Shown here: positions 9,092-19,294 of the stretch, piece after piece
Numbering within the stretch: position 1 is the stretch's first letter
Layout of the letters: each line of letters starts with the position of its first letter
Assembly: GCA_902541775.1 (NCBI GenBank)
Contig: CACBSE010000004.1
Coordinates: 1-64,000 of the forward strand
Reading direction: 5' to 3'
DNA: 64,000 nt
Source of the DNA: an uncultured Litorivicinus sp.
Lineage (GTDB): Bacteria; Pseudomonadota; Gammaproteobacteria; Pseudomonadales; Litorivicinaceae
Notes under the pieces: model-generated
The model's input: only the letters and a program-made list of their open reading frames with translations
The model's database searches: none
Told to the model about the DNA's origin: nothing
Position numbers and translations under genes: made by a program

Positions 9092-10413
9092 ATACGTCAT
9101 TGGACTTTGAAGCCTTTGCCGATTCGTTAATGTCGAATCTCAAAGTTGCACCACCACAGCGAGTCGGTACGGTTGTCCGTGTCGTCGGTATGACGCTCGA
9201 AGCGAAAGGATTAATCGCTCCTGTGGGTTCGTTGTGCAGTATTACAAGCGAAGGACATGGTGACTTTCATGCTGAAGTGATCGGGTTTGATAATGAAACG
9301 CTTTATTTGATGCCATTTTCCGATCCGGTTGGTGTTCATCCTGGAACTCATGTAAGGCTCCTTAGCATGACTGCAAAAGCAGAGCTCGGGGACGCTCAAC
9401 TGGGCCGTGTCCTTGATGGATTGGGTCGCCCACTCGATGGTAAGCCAATGCCACTGGCTGATCGCACACTTGGACTCCAAGGCCTGATCATTAATCCGAT
9501 GGAAAGAGGCGAGATTATTGAAGCGTTAGACGTTGGGATTAAAACGATCAATGGTTTGTTGACGCTTGGGCGTGGGCAACGGATTGGTTTGATGGCGGGA
9601 TCTGGCGTTGGAAAAAGTGTGCTGTTAGGCATGATGTCAAAATACACCGAAGCTGACGTCGTCGTGATTGGCTTGATCGGCGAGCGGGGTCGCGAAGTGA
9701 AAGAATTCATTTCAAACAGTTTGGGGCGACAGGGATTGGAAAAGTCGATCGTTATTGCTTCCCCAGCTAATGAGTCTCCGGTTTTGCGATTGCGTGCCAC
9801 CTTGCTAGCGCATCTGGTCGCTGAATACTGGCGGGACCAGGGAAAAAATGTGTTGTTATTGGTCGACTCGATCACACGGGTTGCACACGCACAACGCGAG
9901 ATTGGTTTAGCTGTGGGTGAGCCACCAACATCCAAAGGATATCCGCCTTCGGTGTTCGCATTGATTCCGCGGCTGATTGAGCGAGCAGGTGTGGGTCGCA
10001 ATGGTCATGGCTCGATTACAGCAATTTATACCGTACTCGCTGAAGGCGATGACCGTGCTGATCCGATCGTTGATATCGCGCGAGCGTCTCTAGACGGACA
10101 GGTCATGCTGTCGCGTCGATTGGCTGATGCAGCGATGTATCCTGCGATTGACCTCGAAGGTTCGGTGAGTCGGATTACAGACCAGATTGTCTCGACGGAC
10201 TGGCTGAAACGTGCGAATCGATTCAGACGCTTGTGGACGCTCTATCAGCAAAATAAGGATCTCATTCAAATTGGTGCTTACGAACAAGGCTCCAATCCAG
10301 AAATCGACGAGGCCATTCAAAAACGAGCTTCTCTTGAGGCATTTATGACGCAAGGGTCTACGGAGCGTTTCACCGTCCAGCAAACTGAACAATTACTTTC
10401 GGGAATTGTGTAA
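9088..10413 (+). CDS. fliI: Flagellum-specific ATPase FliI
   Basis: Walker A 'GLMAGSGVGKSVLLGMM', 'GLIGERGREVKEFI', 'LLLVDSITRVAHAQREIGLAVGEPPTSKGYPPSVFA'. Confidence 0.97.
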   Translation: MNTSLDFEAFADSLMSNLKVAPPQRVGTVVRVVGMTLEAKGLIAPVGSLCSITSEGHGDFHAEVIGFDNETLYLMPFSDPVGVHPGTHVRLLSMTAKAELGDAQLGRVLDGLGRPLDGKPMPLADRTLGLQGLIINPMERGEIIEALDVGIKTINGLLTLGRGQRIGLMAGSGVGKSVLLGMMSKYTEADVVVIGLIGERGREVKEFISNSLGRQGLEKSIVIASPANESPVLRLRATLLAHLVAEYWRDQGKNVLLLVDSITRVAHAQREIGLAVGEPPTSKGYPPSVFALIPRLIERAGVGRNGHGSITAIYTVLAEGDDRADPIVDIARASLDGQVMLSRRLADAAMYPAIDLEGSVSRITDQIVSTDWLKRANRFRRLWTLYQQNKDLIQIGAYEQGSNPEIDEAIQKRASLEAFMTQGSTERFTVQQTEQLLSGIV

Positions 10414-10844
10414 TGGCTAATTGGCGGGTTATGGTCCAGCGAGAGCAAGCGGCGCGTGATCGTGAAGGTAAAAAGTTAGGTCAATTGCTCAGTCGTCATG
10501 CAGAATATACTGAATTACAGCTGAAAACCCGCTCGATATTGACGCAGTACGAAGAACAACTTGAATCGGTACAAGATCAGTCATGCTCGCTGACAGAAAC
10601 ACAATTGTATCGGGTTTCTATTGCGCAGATGCGAACTGCTCTTCAGCAAATTGACGGGCAAATTTATCAGCTGGCGATGCAGATCAGTCAAGCTCGGGCA
10701 AAATTGGGGCTAATTGAAAGAGAACGTCAGAAGTACCAATTACTTTTAGACCAGCAAGTCGACCGGGCGCGAGCCGAGTTATTAAGAGACGAAGCACGCG
10801 TGTTGGATGAATACTCCATCCAACGATTCAATCAGCAAAACTAA
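10413..10844 (+). CDS. fliJ: Flagellar export protein FliJ
   Basis: Position after fliI; ~143-aa coiled coil; overlapping stop/start with fliI. Confidence 0.82.
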   Translation: MANWRVMVQREQAARDREGKKLGQLLSRHAEYTELQLKTRSILTQYEEQLESVQDQSCSLTETQLYRVSIAQMRTALQQIDGQIYQLAMQISQARAKLGLIERERQKYQLLLDQQVDRARAELLRDEARVLDEYSIQRFNQQN

Positions 10845-10847
10845 AGT

Positions 10848-10863
10848 TGGCTCAAAGTTTGCT
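10848..10863 (+). promoter_or_regulatory. Candidate sigma-54 promoter upstream of fliK
   Basis: TGGCTCAAAGTTTGCT, GG-N10-GC spacing, 41 nt before the ORF. Confidence 0.5.
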
Positions 10864-10903
10864 TTCTCTCCTAGTACTTGAGGTAGGGTGAGGATCACAG
10901 CGC

Positions 10904-12193
10904 ATGCCCGCGGGATTAAATCTTCCAACAAATATCAGTCTGCAAACATCTGTAAATGCTGAAAATTCTGACACCAAAGGACAATCGGAGCTTGCGGTTG
11001 CCGAAAAAGATACGTCAGGATTTACGAGTGTAATCAATAAAATCTCTCCTGAGACAACCAGGATCGGCAAATCATTGCCGGAGGACGGGTCTGCAGCGGC
11101 CGAAAATCAGCAAACCCGGGATCAAAGTGACTTACTTCAAGAGGTCACAGAGTCAATTTTGATTCCAATCACGGGAAAGATTCAGCTGGTCACTGGCAAG
11201 AACCAAGTTTCCGAAGAATCTCTATTGGAGTTTATGAACGAGCAGGGATTATCGCGATCAGAGATACTCGCGGTCTTGTCGAATGCTGAGATCAGTCGAG
11301 TCATTACGCCAAAAACGGAAATACAAATCTTAATGACGGATGATTGGCTGCAGACAAAAGTAAGGGCGGAAAGTCTCGTTGGTGATACGGTAATTGAAGC
11401 TTTAGAAGCGGAGCAGATGAACGCATCAGCGCTAGTGCTTAAAGAGCTTTTAGAGATCCAGCTGAAGACGCAACTGGGCCAAACAAAGCCATCTCATGTT
11501 GTAGAGATTATCGCCAGTAAAGCCGCAATTCAGCAACTGACAAATGGTACGAGCCAACACGAGGCTGTCATGGAGCCAGTCTATGATGTGTTCGAATCAA
11601 TAAATTTGAGTCGTTCGACGGGCGATTCCGAGACATCTTCTCAAAATCACCGAGATTCTAGCTCACTCTTTGCAACATCTGCCCGCGCGTCTACCGAGAC
11701 TGCGATGACTCAATCCGAACTGAAGGATTTCCGTTCGCTTCTTGCCGATCATTTGCGACGTGCAGAAACGATTCAGCAATTGACTGATCGGTTGGGAGTC
11801 TTTGTTGCAAAGCAAGTGACAGCGCAGATGAGCCAAGGTCGGTGGAGTATTGACTTGACCTTGCATCCAGCTGAGCTTGGCAGTATTAAAGTGGATATGG
11901 AAATGACAGAGCGTGGGCTTGAGGCTACGTTTCGAGCCAGTCAGGGGTTAACCCGTGACTTATTAATGGAATCCATGTCTCGTTTGAAACAGTGGTTTGA
12001 AGAAGGTGGCATTAATGTTGCTTACTCTGGATTATCGCAAGATTCAGGAATGAATCAGTCAACAGGCGACGAGCAGACCAATGAAACTGCTCAGTCGACA
12101 AAAGATAGGGCATCGACAGAGGAGTCTGGCGAGCCAGTAGAGACAAACAACGTGACGGGAATCGATCCCGGACGATTGGACATTCGAGTGTAA
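10904..12193 (+). CDS. fliK: Flagellar hook-length control protein FliK
   Basis: C-terminal 'WSIDLTLHPAELGSIKVDMEMTERGLEATFRASQGLTRDLL' (Flg_hook domain); between fliJ and fliL. Confidence 0.88.
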   Translation: MPAGLNLPTNISLQTSVNAENSDTKGQSELAVAEKDTSGFTSVINKISPETTRIGKSLPEDGSAAAENQQTRDQSDLLQEVTESILIPITGKIQLVTGKNQVSEESLLEFMNEQGLSRSEILAVLSNAEISRVITPKTEIQILMTDDWLQTKVRAESLVGDTVIEALEAEQMNASALVLKELLEIQLKTQLGQTKPSHVVEIIASKAAIQQLTNGTSQHEAVMEPVYDVFESINLSRSTGDSETSSQNHRDSSSLFATSARASTETAMTQSELKDFRSLLADHLRRAETIQQLTDRLGVFVAKQVTAQMSQGRWSIDLTLHPAELGSIKVDMEMTERGLEATFRASQGLTRDLLMESMSRLKQWFEEGGINVAYSGLSQDSGMNQSTGDEQTNETAQSTKDRASTEESGEPVETNNVTGIDPGRLDIRV

Positions 12194-12205
12194 AGAGGAT
12201 TAAAG

Positions 12206-12784
12206 ATGGCAGACGAACAAGTTGATGGGCAGGAAGAAGGGAAGAAAGGTGGTCTGATTAAGATCATACTTCTTGTCGTTGGTATCGTCTTTGTTGTGAT
12301 GCTAACGATTGGTCTGACATTGTACTTCACTGGATTTTTTGATCCTGGAGCTGAAGAGGCCGCTGAAGAGCAGATTTCGGCGTTGGAATCAGAAGCTGCA
12401 CAAGCTGCTGAAGAAGCCGCTCAGCAACCGGCGAAAATTCAATTGGAAGCGCCGGCAGTGGAGAAGTTTGAGACTGTTTACTACGAGCTCGACCGGGAAT
12501 TTCTCGCGAACGTGTCTGATTCGCGAAAAGTCATGCAAATCAAGCTTGCGATCATGACACATTATGATGAGCAGGTGATCGCCAATATTGAGAAGCACGT
12601 GTTCGCAGTGCGCAATGAAGTGCTTGATATCATGCGGCAGGTGACAGAAAACGATCTAGTGAGTCCAGATTTTCGGACCAACCTTGCCGAAAATATTCGG
12701 ATCGCGATGAATGCAACTTTGGAAGAAGCTGAAGACTTCGGTGGAATCGAGAAAGTGTATTTCGTTGAATTCATTGTTCAGTAG
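12206..12784 (+). CDS. fliL: Flagellar basal body-associated protein FliL
   Basis: N-terminal TM; 'YYELDREFLANVSDSRKVMQIKLAIMTHYDEQVIANIEKHVFAVRNEVLDIM'. Confidence 0.92.
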   Translation: MADEQVDGQEEGKKGGLIKIILLVVGIVFVVMLTIGLTLYFTGFFDPGAEEAAEEQISALESEAAQAAEEAAQQPAKIQLEAPAVEKFETVYYELDREFLANVSDSRKVMQIKLAIMTHYDEQVIANIEKHVFAVRNEVLDIMRQVTENDLVSPDFRTNLAENIRIAMNATLEEAEDFGGIEKVYFVEFIVQ

Positions 12785-12795
12785 GAGATGATCCT

Positions 12796-13791
12796 ATGGC
12801 TGATACAACACTGACGTCTGAAGAGCTCGATGCGTTAAATGCCGGCGTTAGCTCAGGGGAAATAGAGGTCGATACTGGTCTTAACGTGCACGCTAATGTG
12901 GTTAAGCACGATCTCACCGCCGAAGACTCAACACTTGGTATCAATCTTTCGGCCATTGATATGGTCAATGAGCGCTTCGTCCGCATGTTTCGCCTTGGGC
13001 TACTTGAAGTGTTGCGAACGAGTCCTAGAGTGAATTTGACCAAAGCCAAGATTGTAAAGTTTGGTGAGTATTTGCCGGATTTGAAGCCGCCATTATCAGT
13101 CACAACGATCAGGGCTAATCCGCTGCGTGGTTCGTCGATGGTACTGATCGAACCCAACATTATTTTTTCGGCCTTGGATAACTTCTTTGGTGGGTTTGGT
13201 CGTGGCATTGGGACGTTACCACCAGGACGATTATTTACTCCGACTGAAAGCCGTATTATCAAGTTGATGCTAGATCAGTTATTTATGTCTCTACAGGAGG
13301 CGTGGTCCCCATTGTTGCCGATGGAGATTGAGGCTGTTGGGGCGGAGATCAACCCACAGTTTGCCCAAATTGTTGATGAAAACGAGTTGGTGATATTGAC
13401 CCGATGCGAAATTGAAATTGGACAAAACGTTAATGGGTTTATCGACATCGTGTATCCATATGCTGCGGTCAAACCTTATCGAGAGTTGTTGAAGAGCCGG
13501 CTTCGTACCGGTGAGAGTGATGATGAGAAAGATCGCACCTGGATTCACAATATGGAATTAGCTGCAGGTGATGCAACATTGGGCGCCAAAGTCGAGTTAG
13601 CCAAGGTAAAAATTCCAGTGAGCGCATTCGAAGAGCTTGAAGAAGGTCAAGTAGTGTTCTTCAAGAAACCAGATTTTGCGCGGTTATTAATTAATGAAAT
13701 TCCGGTCTATGAGGTCGCTGTGGGCACGCACGGCACCCAAGTCGGTGTGCGGATTGAAAACCCAATCAAACCTGATGATTCAAACGAATAA
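12796..13791 (+). CDS. fliM: Flagellar motor switch protein FliM
   Basis: 'LTSEELDALNAGV', 'HANVVKHDLTAEDSTLG', 'VNERFVRMFRLGLLEVLRTSPRVNL'. Confidence 0.97.
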   Translation: MADTTLTSEELDALNAGVSSGEIEVDTGLNVHANVVKHDLTAEDSTLGINLSAIDMVNERFVRMFRLGLLEVLRTSPRVNLTKAKIVKFGEYLPDLKPPLSVTTIRANPLRGSSMVLIEPNIIFSALDNFFGGFGRGIGTLPPGRLFTPTESRIIKLMLDQLFMSLQEAWSPLLPMEIEAVGAEINPQFAQIVDENELVILTRCEIEIGQNVNGFIDIVYPYAAVKPYRELLKSRLRTGESDDEKDRTWIHNMELAAGDATLGAKVELAKVKIPVSAFEELEEGQVVFFKKPDFARLLINEIPVYEVAVGTHGTQVGVRIENPIKPDDSNE

Positions 13792-13809
13792 TTAGCTAAT
13801 GACAGGAGA

Positions 13810-14166
13810 ATGACAGTGAGCGAATTTGAAACCGATGAGAACACAGAGGGTACAGTCGAAGCTGAAGCCACTGAGGACAAAAGTCAGGAGGGCTCTGAAG
13901 CCAAGCCGTCAATGAATCGCGAGGTGATCCAGAACATTCCGATTACGCTCGCAATCGAGGTTGGCCGAGCATCTCTCAAAATCCGTGATTTGATGCGTCT
14001 GACACAGGGCAGTGTCGTTGAATTGGATCGTCTAGCAGGAGAGCCGCTTGATATTGTTGTGAATGATACAGTCGTTGCACAAGGTGAGGTGGTTTTGGTG
14101 AATGATCGATACGGTGTCAGGTTGACCAAAGTTGTCTCTGCGGCGGACCGAATCAAAAACTTGTGA
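13810..14166 (+). CDS. fliN: Flagellar motor switch protein FliN
   Basis: 'NIPITLAIEVGRASLKIRDLMRLTQGSVVELDRLAGEPLDIVVNDTVVAQGEVVLVNDRYGVRLTKVV'. Confidence 0.97.
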   Translation: MTVSEFETDENTEGTVEAEATEDKSQEGSEAKPSMNREVIQNIPITLAIEVGRASLKIRDLMRLTQGSVVELDRLAGEPLDIVVNDTVVAQGEVVLVNDRYGVRLTKVVSAADRIKNL

Positions 14167-14177
14167 TGGATAATTAA

Positions 14178-14498
14178 GTGGAATATGTCGACTGGGCATC
14201 ATTTGCCGCTAGTTTTGGCTTGGTCATCGGACTGATCCTCGTGACTTTGTGGGGTTTCAAGCGTTATGGGCAAATGCAGTTCCCGAAAAAGCATGGTGAC
14301 GCAGCCATTCAAGTTGTTGAGTCTCATGTGATGGGGCCACGACAGCGTATTGTTCTCATCCACTGCGACAATCAGCGAATACTTGTCGGTTTGTCGCCAC
14401 AAGGTTTTGCGCATCTTGGGCAATGGACGTCTGATGCAACGCCGCCAGACCCTTCGTTTGCGGAAACATTGAAAGCTGTGGATCCGAGTTCGGAATAA
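14178..14498 (+). CDS. fliO: Flagellar biosynthetic protein FliO
   Basis: Single TM plus 'QVVESHVMGPRQRIVLIHCDNQRILVGLSPQGFAHL'; between fliN and fliP. Confidence 0.88.
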   Translation: MEYVDWASFAASFGLVIGLILVTLWGFKRYGQMQFPKKHGDAAIQVVESHVMGPRQRIVLIHCDNQRILVGLSPQGFAHLGQWTSDATPPDPSFAETLKAVDPSSE

Positions 14499-14541
14499 AA
14501 TCCCTCTAATTACTCATCATGACGGCAGTTTGAGTTTTGCC

Positions 14542-14557
14542 TGGCATTTTATTTGCA
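14542..14557 (+). promoter_or_regulatory. Candidate sigma-54 promoter upstream of fliP
   Basis: TGGCATTTTATTTGCA, GG-N10-GC spacing, in a 126-nt gap between fliO and fliP. Confidence 0.6.
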
Positions 14558-14624
14558 TTTCTTAGTATCAGTGCTTTGATTCTTAACAAGAATGGATCTA
14601 AGTAATTGAAATTAGGGAATTAAT

Positions 14625-15419
14625 TTGATGTCAATTTGTCGTCACAAAAACTTTTGTTGGTGGTTTCGATATCTCCGAGTCATCGGCCGGGGTCTTTGTG
14701 TTCTCACGGCCTCTTTAATTTTTTCAGGTTCGGTGACGGCGGAAACCTTGCCGATTATGACAGTCATCGAGCAAGAGGGGGCGACACAATATAGCCTCAC
14801 ACTCCAGCTCCTTGCGTTGATGACGCTGCTTTCTCTGTTACCAGCGTTACTCCTCGGTATGACGTCATTTATCCGAATTATTATCGTTTTGTCCTTGTTG
14901 AGACAGGCGCTTGGCACAATGCAGACGCCGCCGAACCGTGTTTTGTTGGGGATCGCTTTATTTCTCACACTCTTCGTGATGGAACCTGTGTTAACAGCTG
15001 TCTACGACACGGCTATTTTTCCATATCTGAATGAAGAGATATCTATTGAAGCGGCAATTGCAGCAGCAGAGGCTCCGATGCGCGGCTTTATGCTGAATCA
15101 AACTCGCCAGGAAGATATTGCGATGTTTACTGAGATTGCTGGTGATGGTCCAATTGCGGGCCCAGAAGAGGTTCCTTTTTCGATACTCGCACCAGCATTC
15201 ATTACTTCTGAGCTGAAAAGCGCTTTTGTCATTGGTTTTATGATTTACATCCCTTTTGTCATTCTTGATTTGATTGTGGCGAGTGTATTGATGTCGATGG
15301 GTATGATGATGTTATCGCCAATGATGATTTCGATGCCATTTAAGTTGATGTTGTTTGTTTTAGTTGATGGCTGGACTCTGATTATGGGGTCTTTGGCATC
15401 AAGCTTTGCAATGCCTTAG
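14625..15419 (+). CDS. fliP: Flagellar biosynthetic protein FliP
   Basis: 'LLPALLLGMTSFIRIIIVLSLLRQALGTMQTPPNRVLLGIALFLTLFVMEPV'. Confidence 0.97.
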   Translation: MMSICRHKNFCWWFRYLRVIGRGLCVLTASLIFSGSVTAETLPIMTVIEQEGATQYSLTLQLLALMTLLSLLPALLLGMTSFIRIIIVLSLLRQALGTMQTPPNRVLLGIALFLTLFVMEPVLTAVYDTAIFPYLNEEISIEAAIAAAEAPMRGFMLNQTRQEDIAMFTEIAGDGPIAGPEEVPFSILAPAFITSELKSAFVIGFMIYIPFVILDLIVASVLMSMGMMMLSPMMISMPFKLMLFVLVDGWTLIMGSLASSFAMP

Positions 15420-15428
15420 GAGGTTAAT

Positions 15429-15698
15429 ATGGATACAGCAATGGTGGTTAACTTGGGTCGAGAATCTCTATTGGTCGCAGTGATGGTTGCTTCACCGCTG
15501 CTGGGGATTGCTTTGGCAGTTGGTCTACTCATTGGTATTGTGCAGGCCGCAACGTCAATCAATGAAATGACCCTTTCCTTTATCCCGAAACTCGCAGCGT
15601 TGGTTATCGTCTTAATGATACTGGGGTCATGGCAAATTTCTGTCATGGTCGATTTCACTCGCCGTCTTTTCGAGCGAATCCCTACATTTTTCATGTAG
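15429..15698 (+). CDS. fliQ: Flagellar biosynthetic protein FliQ
   Basis: 'LLVAVMVASPLLGIALAVGLLIGIVQAATSINEMTLSFIPKL'. Confidence 0.97.
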   Translation: MDTAMVVNLGRESLLVAVMVASPLLGIALAVGLLIGIVQAATSINEMTLSFIPKLAALVIVLMILGSWQISVMVDFTRRLFERIPTFFM

Positions 15699-15707
15699 GA
15701 GCCTGAT

Positions 15708-16487
15708 TTGGAGCTTTTTGTCGCTGATTTGATTGAACGGTTCTATACGGCTTTGTGGCCGTTTCTCCGGATCGGCGCAATGTTAGTCGCCGTTCCGATT
15801 TTATCGATTGACGCCGTGACTGTCAGGATTCGAGTTTTTCTCACGTTATTGTTGACGATCTTGGTTTATCCCTTGGTGGATTGGCCGGTCATTGATCCTG
15901 TTTCGGCCGTGGGACTTAGTGAGATTTTCAATCAAATACTCATCGGTTTAGTGATGGGATTCTTCCTCCAAATTGTGACAGCAGCTGTCGTTCTCGCGGG
16001 CCAAGCAATCTCCAACTCAATGGGACTCGCAATGGCGACCATGGTTGATCCGAGCATGGGAAACGTGCCGTTGGTCTCTCAGTTTATGCTGATCTTGGCG
16101 ACACTGATATTCTTAGGTGTGGGCGGTCATATGTTGCTAATCGGTATCTTACTGCGCAGTTTTGAGACTTATCCTGTTGGTCTGGCATTCATTAGTCAAA
16201 GTACCTACGGAACATTGATTGAATGGTGCGCAATGATATTTGTTGGCGGCGTTCTACTCGCTTTGCCAATTATGGTCGCGCTATTACTCGTGAACATTGG
16301 AGTTGGCGTGATCACCCGTGCGGCACCGAGCCTCAATATTTTTGCAGTTGGTTTTCCCGTATTTTTCATGACCGGTTACGCCGTTTTGATTTTATCGTTG
16401 GGTGGTATTGGCTCTCGAATGCAATGGTTATGGATGGAAGGTGTTGACCAAGTGAAGAACTTTGTCTTGGTACCAGGGGTACTTTAA
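15708..16487 (+). CDS. fliR: Flagellar biosynthetic protein FliR
   Basis: Polytopic membrane protein; 'ILIGLVMGFFLQIVTAAVVLAGQAISNSMGLAMATMVDP'. Confidence 0.96.
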   Translation: MELFVADLIERFYTALWPFLRIGAMLVAVPILSIDAVTVRIRVFLTLLLTILVYPLVDWPVIDPVSAVGLSEIFNQILIGLVMGFFLQIVTAAVVLAGQAISNSMGLAMATMVDPSMGNVPLVSQFMLILATLIFLGVGGHMLLIGILLRSFETYPVGLAFISQSTYGTLIEWCAMIFVGGVLLALPIMVALLLVNIGVGVITRAAPSLNIFAVGFPVFFMTGYAVLILSLGGIGSRMQWLWMEGVDQVKNFVLVPGVL

Positions 16488-17641
16488 TGGCTGAAGATAC
16501 TCCAGACGACGACCAGAAAACCGAAGAACCCACCGCTCGGCGGTTACAAAAAGCCCGAGAGGATGGTCAGGTTCCGCGATCGCAAGAACTTGGGATTGCG
16601 GCCGTCATGATTAGTTCGATGGTTTTTCTGTATTTATCAGGCGGGTGGTTGATCGGTCACTTATCTCAATTGTTTGCGGCTGGTTTTGTTATCGAGCGTC
16701 GCGATATTTTCTCTCCTTACGTCGGATTACTGCATTTTCGGGATATCGGTCGAGATGGTTTTTTACTATTTATTCCGTTGCTTCTCTTGACTCTGGTGGT
16801 TGCGATCCTCTCTTCATCAGCGATGGGTGGCCTGAATTGGTCCTGGAAGGCAACAGCCCCGAAAGCCAGCAAGTTGAATCCGTTGAATGGATTGAAGCGG
16901 ATGTTTGGCTTACGCGCTGTAGTCGAATTAGTCAAATCCATTTTGAAATTTTCGTTAGTGGCAGCCGTGCTTGCCTATATGGTTTACGACTTCTCTGATG
17001 AGTTGATTGTGTTGTCCGGGATGAATTTTGAGCCGGCAATGGAAGCGGCTGGGCATATGGTGGGACTGACCTCAGTTCTAGTAACCGTTACATTGGTGTT
17101 CATCGCAATGATCGATGTACCGTTCCAAAGCTTCGAATTCACCAAGCGTATGCGAATGACGAAACAAGAGGTCAAGGACGAGTTCAAAGATGTTGAGGGT
17201 CGGCCGGAAGTGAAAGCGCAGATCCGTCGGAAGCAGCGAGAGATGGCTGAATTACGAATGATGGATGCTGTTAAAGAAGCCGATGTTGTGATTACAAACC
17301 CAGAACATTTCGCAGTCGCTTTGGTTTATGATCCTGAATCAGATGGTGCTCCCATTGTGGTTGCGAAGGGTCTTGATCATGTTGCGCTGCGGATACGAAA
17401 TGAGGCGAAAGAGCACGGAGTTGTCCAAGTTGAGATTCCACCTTTGGCCCGCGCGCTTTATTTTACCACCGATCTTGATCAAGCGATTCCAGAGGATCTG
17501 TATTACGCGGTGGCTCAGGTGATTGCCTATGTCTTCAGTCTCGCGAGTTTGCGTCGTGATGGTCGAACAGGTCAGGTGCCGAATCCGGAGATTCCGGAAC
17601 AATATCGCTTCGATACTGATGGTAACCTAAGCGACTTATAA
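16487..17641 (+). CDS. flhB: Flagellar export switch protein FlhB (autocleavage-site variant NPEH)
   Basis: 'DDDQKTEEPTARRLQKAREDGQVPRSQEL', 'DVVITNPEHFAVALVYD'. Confidence 0.97.
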   Translation: MAEDTPDDDQKTEEPTARRLQKAREDGQVPRSQELGIAAVMISSMVFLYLSGGWLIGHLSQLFAAGFVIERRDIFSPYVGLLHFRDIGRDGFLLFIPLLLLTLVVAILSSSAMGGLNWSWKATAPKASKLNPLNGLKRMFGLRAVVELVKSILKFSLVAAVLAYMVYDFSDELIVLSGMNFEPAMEAAGHMVGLTSVLVTVTLVFIAMIDVPFQSFEFTKRMRMTKQEVKDEFKDVEGRPEVKAQIRRKQREMAELRMMDAVKEADVVITNPEHFAVALVYDPESDGAPIVVAKGLDHVALRIRNEAKEHGVVQVEIPPLARALYFTTDLDQAIPEDLYYAVAQVIAYVFSLASLRRDGRTGQVPNPEIPEQYRFDTDGNLSDL

Positions 17642-17650
17642 GGGGGTGTG

Positions 17651-19294
17651 ATGCAAGAATCTCAGGACATGCCGACAAATTTATTATTCGGGGAAGCCGG
17701 AGAGATTTTCTTTCGAGAAAGCGACAATAGTCGGATGAATCGGTTATTTGAGACCGTCGTCAACGACGGCCTTCATCTCCTCATGACGAGTCAACTCAAT
17801 GGGCCTGTCGATCACTATGGAAAACTTTTCCTGAACCGGCTGAAGATGCGTTCGGGCCTCGCTGTTGAGACGTTCATGCCAGTCAGTACAGACGCTCTGA
17901 TTGCGCGATTTAATTCGATGCTGGGTGACGTCTCTGTTGAGGAAGCTAGAGATGACAAGGTTCCGCTGCCAGGTCGTGTCATCGTGGTCAACGATTTACG
18001 TGCAATTGACGGAGAAAACCTCTCACTGCTGATGCGTCTCATTTCTGATTTTCCGAGCCTCAATGTGCGGTTGGTTTTTTTGGCGGACCAGATCCCAAAA
18101 GATATGGAGCGGATACTTGAACGTCTTGGCTCTCGATTGGTCCGGTGGGATGTGGTGCCACCATCGCCCGATGAGCAAATGAAGTTACGTAAAGAATCAA
18201 TGCAAATTGGGCTCGAGTTTCAGGTTGAACGTGTGCTAACCCGGATTAATCAATCAGTGGCAGATCAGCTAGAACCCAGTCTTGATTATGATGATGGGCA
18301 GCCATCGCTCCAGTTGGATGCGAATCGTGCCCTCGAATCTGGTACTGAGGCGGGAGAGCGCGAAGCTGAGGACATGAAAGCATTGTTTGAGGAGGACGAG
18401 GATACGCCTCGGTCAAAGGGCCGTTTTCGCATCGTTCTGATGGTGTTGGTGCTGTGCATCATTGGAGTTGTCGGCGCAGCAACTGTAAATCCAGACGTGG
18501 GCAGGCAGCTCAACAGTCTGCTTTTGTTGATTGGGGTGGATGAATCATTCTTTGACCGACAAGAAGCGGAACGCAGTGTCGTCGATGCCGCTTATGACAC
18601 CGAGTCTTCGAAAATACCGGTGGAAACAAATATCCAGACGTTGCTTGAAGATTCCATTAACAGCAACCAGCCCGCAACGACAGGACCTGAGGACAATGAC
18701 AGGCTCAATGTAGCGACAGAAATTGCAGCGGCAGCGATAACCGCCGATATGCAGGAAGAGGCGCCGGCCAGCGAGCCGACGACCAGCCTCCCAGAAATCC
18801 CTCAGAGCACCGAACCTCTCGCAACGAATGAGGAATCCACCCAAGTTGTGAACGCTGATGGAGACCAGCCGCCAAATTCGGAGGAGCAGGTCGCATTGAC
18901 TGATCCAGTTTCTGATCAAGTGACTACAGATCCTTTGGTTCCGGCTGCGCCGAGTGAAGATCAAGACTCACCCGAAGCCTCGAGAAATGACGTGATTCAA
19001 AATCCTTTGATCGCGCGCGTCGGTAATGCGAGTCCCAGCAGTCAGTTCGTTCAGCACATTGTGCTCGCATCAGCCGCACGTGCTGAAGAATGGCTTAGCA
19101 CGCAGAATGGGCTAGATCGCGCAATCGTAGTTCCTGTTTCGATCAATAATACTCGGCGATTTGCTGTGGTGAGTGGGCCATTCGAAACGCGTACTGAAGT
19201 CAGGGATTATATTCAAGGAATGGACCAAACAGCCGATTACTGGGTGAGAACAGCAAGATCCTTGCAAAGAATTGCGTTAATCGGGGATGAATGA
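17651..19294 (+). CDS. Uncharacterised protein: degenerate P-loop/AAA-like N-terminus, one TM, disordered linker, C-terminal SPOR-like domain
   Basis: C-terminus 'QFVQHIVLASAARAEEWLSTQNGLDRAIVVPVSINNTRRFAVVSGPFETRTEVRDYIQGM' is SPOR-like; DamX/ExeA-like architecture. ORF track start is GTG 17648. Confidence 0.65.
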   Translation: MQESQDMPTNLLFGEAGEIFFRESDNSRMNRLFETVVNDGLHLLMTSQLNGPVDHYGKLFLNRLKMRSGLAVETFMPVSTDALIARFNSMLGDVSVEEARDDKVPLPGRVIVVNDLRAIDGENLSLLMRLISDFPSLNVRLVFLADQIPKDMERILERLGSRLVRWDVVPPSPDEQMKLRKESMQIGLEFQVERVLTRINQSVADQLEPSLDYDDGQPSLQLDANRALESGTEAGEREAEDMKALFEEDEDTPRSKGRFRIVLMVLVLCIIGVVGAATVNPDVGRQLNSLLLLIGVDESFFDRQEAERSVVDAAYDTESSKIPVETNIQTLLEDSINSNQPATTGPEDNDRLNVATEIAAAAITADMQEEAPASEPTTSLPEIPQSTEPLATNEESTQVVNADGDQPPNSEEQVALTDPVSDQVTTDPLVPAAPSEDQDSPEASRNDVIQNPLIARVGNASPSSQFVQHIVLASAARAEEWLSTQNGLDRAIVVPVSINNTRRFAVVSGPFETRTEVRDYIQGMDQTADYWVRTARSLQRIALIGDE

